The notes beneath the pieces are model-generated. The model did not search any database, was not told the DNA's origin, and saw nothing but the letters and a program-made list of their open reading frames with translations. The position numbers were made by a program, and so were the translations under genes. From DASWJQ01 sp036397095 (GTDB taxonomy: Bacteria; Chloroflexota; Anaerolineae; Anaerolineales; E44-bin32): a stretch of DNA of 35,098 nt. Below, piece by piece: positions 31,236 through 35,098 of this stretch. Within the stretch, counting starts at the first letter, position 1. Every line of letters begins with the position of its first letter. Where the stretch lies: assembly GCA_036397095.1 (NCBI GenBank), contig DASWJQ010000097.1, forward strand, positions 1 to 35,098, given 5' to 3'.

Positions 31236-32242
31236 CACGCCCCGTTCGGGCTGAAGGTATCGATCAATAAGCGCACGTCCCCGCCGACCGGATACAGGAT
31301 CGGGCAGGTGGCGCCGTGGTCGATGTACTCCTGGACCTTGCGCCGCGCATCTTCCGGCGTGCCCGAAGCGGTGATGCGCTCGACCAGATCGTCGGACACG
31401 AGATGTTTGGCTTGTTGGATTTGCTCGTGGGTGGCGGGCCAGCCCAGGATCTCCTGGATCTTGGCCACAGTGTCTTTCGGTACCTGGCTGGCCCTGGCAA
31501 TATGAGGCTGCTGGGCCAGGTACTGGGTCAGAAGTTCGCGACTTGTGTCTAAGGCTCGCTGCCGATCGTTGTCGACCGAGCACACTACCAATTGCGGGCG
31601 GTCAATATCGTCCAGCGACCGGCCGGCCTGCGCGGCGCCTTCGGCCAACTGCTCCAACGCCTGGTCGTTGTAGGACGGCGGCACGCAGTAGTTGAGCACG
31701 GCGCCATCGGCGATCTCACCGGTCAGGGCCATCATCTGAGGACCGGTGGCGCCAATGTAGATCGGAACATGACGCGGCTCGCGCCGTCCGTGAACCACAT
31801 CCAGCTCAATCCCGTCGACGTGATGGAACTCTCCATGAAACGTGACCCGTTCCATCGCCAGCAGCCGGCGCAGGACCTCGACCGTCTCGCGCATCGCCGT
31901 CAGCGGCTTACGCCGCTCGATCCCGACATGCTTGGCCAGCGGATCCCACCAAGCGCCAATGCCGCAAATCACCCGGTTAGGGGCCAGGTCGTCAAGCGTG
32001 AGAAAGGTCGAGGCCAGCAGACCAATGTTGCGCGTCCAATTGTTGATCACGCCCGAGCCGATCTTGATACGTTCGGTTACGGCGGCGTAGGCGGCCATCG
32101 GCACGATCGCATCGCGCACCAGCCGTGATTCGGCTTGCCAGATTGCTTCGAACCCCTTTTGCTCGGCGTAGCGGGCGTATTCGAGGCCGTCACGCAGGTC
32201 GTGGGCATCTTGCAGGTAGAGAGCTACTCGCTGGTTGGCCAT
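31235..32242 (-). CDS. LLM-class F420-dependent oxidoreductase
   Basis: 335 residues from ATG 32242 with CGGGAG 6 nt upstream; it overlaps the end of cofC by 19 bp. Luciferase-like TIM-barrel motifs: VALYLQDAHDLRDGLEYARYAEQKGFEAIWQAESR, IKIGSGVINNWTRNIGLLASTFLTLDDLAPNRVICGIGAWWDP, HVPIYIGATGPQMMALTGEIADGAVLNY. The residue pattern is that of F420- rather than FMN-binding members such as methylene-tetrahydromethanopterin reductase relatives. It would use F420H2 or F420 made by the adjacent cof genes. The substrate cannot be predicted. Confidence 0.9.
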   Translation of the reverse strand: MANQRVALYLQDAHDLRDGLEYARYAEQKGFEAIWQAESRLVRDAIVPMAAYAAVTERIKIGSGVINNWTRNIGLLASTFLTLDDLAPNRVICGIGAWWDPLAKHVGIERRKPLTAMRETVEVLRRLLAMERVTFHGEFHHVDGIELDVVHGRREPRHVPIYIGATGPQMMALTGEIADGAVLNYCVPPSYNDQALEQLAEGAAQAGRSLDDIDRPQLVVCSVDNDRQRALDTSRELLTQYLAQQPHIARASQVPKDTVAKIQEILGWPATHEQIQQAKHLVSDDLVERITASGTPEDARRKVQEYIDHGATCPILYPVGGDVRLLIDTFSPNGA

Positions 32243-32871
32243 GGTGTGCTCCCGTTGTCCGCCTCGGTATGGGCCTGGAGCTCCCGCTCCAGCAGCTCGA
32301 GGTCTTCCGGTTTGTCGACGTCCAGTTCGAAGGAGGGTAAATGGCAGACCTCGACGCGGGCGCCGGCCCGCTCGGCCCGCTCGCAATGCCGCTGGAAGCT
32401 TTCCGCGCCAAAATCATACTCAATCAGACCCGGCGGCACCGATAGCAGGGCATTGGTGCCCCGTCCATGACGATCGGGCGCCAGCACAATCACCGGTGGA
32501 TCGACCGCCAACGCCAGCAGGCGCTCAAGATCCGCCCGGCGGACCAAGGGCAAATCGGCCGGCAGGATCAGCACCCCCGAAACTCCGTAGCCGCGGGCAA
32601 CTACGGTGGCCCGCACCAACGCCCGGTTGAGTTCGGGTGTGCCACGCTCCATCACGGTGCGGGCCCCATGCTCGCGGGCCAGCGCCAGCGCTTTCGGATC
32701 ACGGCTGACAACCAGCGTATGTTCGACATTGGGCACTTTGGCCAACTCATCCAGCGTGTGCAGCAGCAGCCGCTGGCTCAGCTCGGCCCGCTCTCCGTCG
32801 CTGAGGACCGAGGCCAGCCGGGACTTCGCGCGGCGCAGTGGTTTGACCGGTACGATCGCCCAGATCGTCAC
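32224..32871 (-). CDS. cofC: Phospholactate/PEP guanylyltransferase CofC (FbiD)
   Basis: 215 residues starting at GTG 32871, which overlaps the cofD stop (GTGA). The N-terminal nucleotidyltransferase motif is WAIVPVKPLRRAKSRLA, with TLVVSRDPKALALA, LILPADLPLVRRADL and APDRHGRGTNALL following. The family activates 2-phospho-L-lactate (archaea), phosphoenolpyruvate (mycobacterial FbiD) or 3-phosphoglycerate with GTP, releasing pyrophosphate, to supply CofD. Which of these is used here is unknown; the neighbouring nitroreductase suggests the PEP route. The gene is in a tight cofD-cofC pair. Confidence 0.92.
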   Translation of the reverse strand: MTIWAIVPVKPLRRAKSRLASVLSDGERAELSQRLLLHTLDELAKVPNVEHTLVVSRDPKALALAREHGARTVMERGTPELNRALVRATVVARGYGVSGVLILPADLPLVRRADLERLLALAVDPPVIVLAPDRHGRGTNALLSVPPGLIEYDFGAESFQRHCERAERAGARVEVCHLPSFELDVDKPEDLELLERELQAHTEADNGSTPWPTSE

Positions 32872-33812
32872 GCCGGCACCCCCGCCGCCAGCCGCTCGGC
32901 GAAGGCGAGCACGGAGCGCGCCAGTGCAGCCCGATCTGCACGTGAACGCATGATCGTCTGCTGTGCCGACGTCTCGATGCCCAAGGCGGCCACCGTTTCC
33001 GCCTCCGCCTCGTCGGACTCGTCCAGCACGAAGCCGGTCAGCAACGGTCGGTAGTGCTGGGCGACGGCGCTGGCCGACGGCTTAAAACCCATCTCGGAAA
33101 ACATCTTGGCGGCCGGTCCCTTAATCGCCAAGCCCCCGACGATCGGCGATACGGCCACGACCAATTTGTCGCGCAGCATCAGGCGGACGCCGGGCAGCGC
33201 CAGGATCGGGTCCAGGCTGACCCAGGGATTGGAGGGACAGAAAACAACCACATCGGCCCAATCTAGTGCCTGCATGACACCGGGTCCCGGCTGGGCCGAC
33301 TCGATGCCGGCGAAAGCAAACCCATGAACGACTGGCTGGCAGCGGTGTTCGACGAAATACGATTGGAACGGCAAGCTGCCGCGGTCGGTCTCGACGATGG
33401 TGTGGACCGGCTGGTCGCTCATCGGCAGCACCGAAATCTCAACGCCGAGGGAGCGACAGATGCGAGCCGTCACTTCGGAAAGGGGGACAGCCTGTCGAAG
33501 CCAGTGGCTGCGCATCAGATGCAGCCCGAGGTCGCGGTCGCCCAGATTGAACCAGGTCGGGCCGCCCAGTTGGCCGATCGTGTCGAGCGCTAGCCAAGCT
33601 TCGTCGGACCGCCCCCAACCGCGCTGGCGGCTGGCTACGCCGGCCAATGAGTAAACGACCGTGTCCAGGTCCGGTGAAATGTGGAGGCCGAGATGCTCAA
33701 AGTCGTCGGCGGTGTTCACAATCGCCCGCAGCCCGGAGGCAGGCAACACCTGCGCCAAGCCATCAAGCAGCTTGGCGCCGCCGACACCACCGGCCAAGGC
33801 CGTGACTTTCAT
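32868..33812 (-). CDS. cofD: 2-phospho-L-lactate transferase CofD (FbiA)
   Basis: 314 residues from ATG 33812 (KVTALAGGVGGAKL), overlapping the nitroreductase stop (ATGA). TTG 33818 is an alternative with a better-spaced GAGGTG. The signature glycine loop AGGVGGAKLLDGLA, the NTADDFEHLGLHISPDLDTV motif, FNLGDRDLGLHLMRSHWL and FCPSNPWVSLDPIL are all present and the length is standard. It transfers the phospho-lactyl or enolpyruvyl group to 7,8-didemethyl-8-hydroxy-5-deazariboflavin (Fo), forming F420-0 or dehydro-F420-0. FO synthase and CofE are not in the window. Confidence 0.95.
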   Translation of the reverse strand: MKVTALAGGVGGAKLLDGLAQVLPASGLRAIVNTADDFEHLGLHISPDLDTVVYSLAGVASRQRGWGRSDEAWLALDTIGQLGGPTWFNLGDRDLGLHLMRSHWLRQAVPLSEVTARICRSLGVEISVLPMSDQPVHTIVETDRGSLPFQSYFVEHRCQPVVHGFAFAGIESAQPGPGVMQALDWADVVVFCPSNPWVSLDPILALPGVRLMLRDKLVVAVSPIVGGLAIKGPAAKMFSEMGFKPSASAVAQHYRPLLTGFVLDESDEAEAETVAALGIETSAQQTIMRSRADRAALARSVLAFAERLAAGVPA

Positions 33813-34423
33813 CGCCAAATCGTCACCTCGTCCACGGGCCGGCGCGAGCGGTCACGGACCGGTTCGGCCGGGTAGCCCATGATTAACACACCCTGCGCTT
33901 CCCAGGCAGGGGGCAGGTCCAATTCACGACGGACGAGATCGGGGACGAACAGGGGTGCACATACCCAGCACGCGCCCAAGCCTTCCGCTTGAGCTGCCAG
34001 CAGCAGGTGACCACCGGCCAGCGCCGTACTCTGGACGGCCATCATCCGCTCGGCCATCCGGCGCTTGTCATCGGGGTAAACGTCCATTTCTTCCGTCGTC
34101 AGGCACAGCAAGATGGCGAGTGGGGGGTCGAGCAGCCGTCGCCGGCCGCGCTCGACCAGGCTGTCAACCGTCTCGGGCGGCAAGCCGTCGGCCTCGAGGT
34201 CGGCCCGGAATTGCGCCGACATGGCCTCGACCAGTTGCGCCCTGACGGCCCGGTCGGTCAGCACCACAAAACGCCAGGGCTGCCGGTTGTGGGCGGACGG
34301 CGCCCGGCAGGCGGTCGCCAGCACACGACGCACAAGCTCGAGCGGCACTGCCCGGTCCTCGAATTGCCGGATCGACTTCCGGGCATGGGCCAGCTGGTGG
34401 AAATCCTGTGCAGTCTGGATCAC
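33809..34423 (-). CDS. Stand-alone nitroreductase, FbiB C-terminal-like (candidate dehydro-F420 reductase)
   Basis: 204 residues from GTG 34423, overlapping the previous stop (GTGA); the frame extends to 34519 inside the previous gene. The FMN-binding nitroreductase motifs ARKSIRQFEDRAVP, ACRAPSAHNRQPWRFVVLTD, MAVQSTALAGGHLLLAAQAEGLGACWVCAP and VLIMGYPAEP are clear. In actinobacterial FbiB a domain of this type is fused behind CofE and reduces dehydro-F420-0. Here it is a separate gene directly before cofD-cofC, which fits the same role in a PEP-dependent pathway. This is inference; other F420-cluster nitroreductases exist. Confidence 0.85.
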   Translation of the reverse strand: MIQTAQDFHQLAHARKSIRQFEDRAVPLELVRRVLATACRAPSAHNRQPWRFVVLTDRAVRAQLVEAMSAQFRADLEADGLPPETVDSLVERGRRRLLDPPLAILLCLTTEEMDVYPDDKRRMAERMMAVQSTALAGGHLLLAAQAEGLGACWVCAPLFVPDLVRRELDLPPAWEAQGVLIMGYPAEPVRDRSRRPVDEVTIWR

Positions 34424-34821
34424 GCCTTGCCAAACACTCGGGTCGGTCGAATGCGGTAGATCACCCGTGTTTCGCCGGGGCGGACCGGGTAGTTGCGGTG
34501 CCCCCTGTACTTGAAGCACAGATCATTGATGTGCTCGCGGGCGCCCTCTTCGCTTTGATCCACCACCTGTCCGCGCACGGCCAGGTAGCGGTAGGGATCA
34601 TCCGGATCAACCATCGTTAACGCCACCGACGGCCGTTCCGTCATGTTCTCGTCCTTTACTCGGCCGCGGGCCGTGTTGACACGAAACAGGTCGCCTTCCA
34701 AATCGAACCAAACTGGCGTGACCTGGGGCGAGCCGTCGGGCATGATGGTGGCCAACACCGCCAGGATCGGTTTGTCATCGGAAACAAGATCTTGGTGGGA
34801 TTTGGGGACGCGGGCGGACAC
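34420..34821 (-). CDS. PPOX-class F420-dependent oxidoreductase
   Basis: 133 residues from GTG 34821 with GAGGAGGT upstream. The split-barrel fold is indicated by KPILAVLATIMPDGSPQVTPVWFDLEGDLFRVNTARGRVKDENM, RPSVALTMVDPDDPYRYLAVRGQV and the C-terminal RVIYRIRPTRVFGK. This matches the flavin/deazaflavin oxidoreductase (PNPOx-like) group whose characterised actinobacterial members use F420H2. The substrate is unknown. It is the first gene of the F420 block and its stop overlaps the next start. Confidence 0.9.
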   Translation of the reverse strand: MSARVPKSHQDLVSDDKPILAVLATIMPDGSPQVTPVWFDLEGDLFRVNTARGRVKDENMTERPSVALTMVDPDDPYRYLAVRGQVVDQSEEGAREHINDLCFKYRGHRNYPVRPGETRVIYRIRPTRVFGKA

Positions 34822-34874
34822 GATACCTCCTCGAAGGACGTTTGAAGCTCAAGCAGACCAACCATCCACTCGTC

Positions 34875-34880
34875 ATTCTA
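34875..34880 (-). promoter_or_regulatory. Candidate -10 of the F420 cluster
   Basis: TAGAAT at 34880-34875 on the minus strand would give a leader of about 47 nt before GTG 34821. The -35 position 17 nt upstream (TGCTTG) is poor, so support is weak. Confidence 0.35.
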
Positions 34881-34904
34881 TCGCGCGCAGCCGGCAGCAA
34901 GCAC

Positions 34905-35050
34905 CAAGGCGAGAGTTGCCAGCTCCTAGCATCTAGCACTTAGTAAGGAGCAAACCTATAGCCCCCGCTTGTCTTTGGTGGTCAGCTAGCAGCGTCGCTT
35001 GATGCTAGTTGCTCGAGTCTCCTTCGTGCCCTGGGCGCCTTGATGGTTTG
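34905..35050. repeat. CTAGCA-rich intergenic inverted repeat
   Basis: CCTAGCATCTAGCACTTAG near 34925-34942 is echoed in inverted form by GATGCTAGTTGC near 35001-35012, with CAGCTAGCAGC between them. There is no coding signal. It looks like the other palindromic spacer elements in the window. Confidence 0.35.
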
Positions 35051-35053
35051 CAA

Positions 35054-35098
35054 CTAGCGGAACAGGTCCTCCGATTCGGGCCTGATCAACTCGCCCAG
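35054..35098 (-). CDS. Possible C-terminus of a minus-strand gene cut by the window edge
   Basis: Read on the minus strand, the last 45 bases are open and end in TAG 35056-35054, giving LGELIRPESEDLFR as the final residues. The composition (acidic, LIRPE) is protein-like, and the direction matches the block that follows. Too short to identify. Confidence 0.3.
   Translation of the reverse strand: MGELIRPESEDLFR

Noticed and set aside
1..35098. CRISPR array, prophage, transposase or tRNA genes
   Set aside because: No regularly spaced repeats, no integrase or transposase motifs, and no tRNA cloverleaf or T-loop consensus was found on reading both strands.

Overview
The window is a GC-rich, gene-dense bacterial segment with no rRNA, tRNA, CRISPR array, insertion sequence or phage gene. 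Several features together suggest a Chloroflexota-like organism: coenzyme F420 biosynthesis and F420-dependent oxidoreductases, RNase Y next to RecX, a stand-alone TrpB2 behind a T-box, molybdenum hydroxylases, and dispersed palindromic intergenic sequences. This placement is inference from gene content, not from a marker gene.

Layout. 1-1916 (+): a tightly coupled DUF4395 membrane protein, membrane-anchored thioredoxin and MoeB/MoeZ-type adenylyltransferase-rhodanese, probably a sulfur-transfer or redox unit. 2090-3646 (-): an UMF1-type MFS transporter. 3727-5534 (+): a sigma70 promoter, a complete transcriptional T-box leader with a UGG (Trp) specifier and terminator, and trpB2. 5597-6910 (+): a repeat-built lipoprotein. 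6931-10269 (+): a strong extended -10 promoter, an unusual leader (5' hairpin plus an SD-AUG-UAA start-stop element) and the pdhA-pdhB-pdhC 2-oxoacid dehydrogenase genes (no E3). 10321-11297 (+): a receiver-only response regulator coupled to an unknown protein.

11520-16640 (-): recX-rny, a gene I identify by structure as 6S RNA (with its own promoter and terminator), and aspS. aspS has a strong promoter, a near-leaderless 30-codon reading frame and an intrinsic terminator overlapped by an alternative pairing, which looks like an undescribed attenuator.

16652-34821 (-): a run of 16 co-directional genes, most separated by fewer than 25 bp or overlapping at start/stop codons. From the promoter end: a PPOX-type F420 oxidoreductase, a stand-alone FbiB-C-like nitroreductase, cofD, cofC, an LLM-type F420 oxidoreductase, a PaaI thioesterase, and a molybdenum hydroxylase (FAD subunit plus FeS-Mo fusion). 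A hairpin terminator follows, then a CBS-domain inorganic pyrophosphatase, xdhC, a second molybdenum hydroxylase (FAD-FeS fusion and separate Mo subunit) with a nucleoside-phosphorylase-like protein and a small membrane protein inserted between its subunits, yqeB, and a yqeC-mocA fusion. YqeB and YqeC mark selenium-dependent molybdenum hydroxylases, so the second half reads as a purine- or N-heterocycle-oxidising module with its own cofactor maturation, adjacent to F420 biosynthesis.

The most notable items are the aspS leader, the phosphorylase-like protein inside the selenium-type Mo-hydroxylase operon, the YqeC-MocA fusion, the pdh start-stop leader, and the Trp T-box on trpB2.
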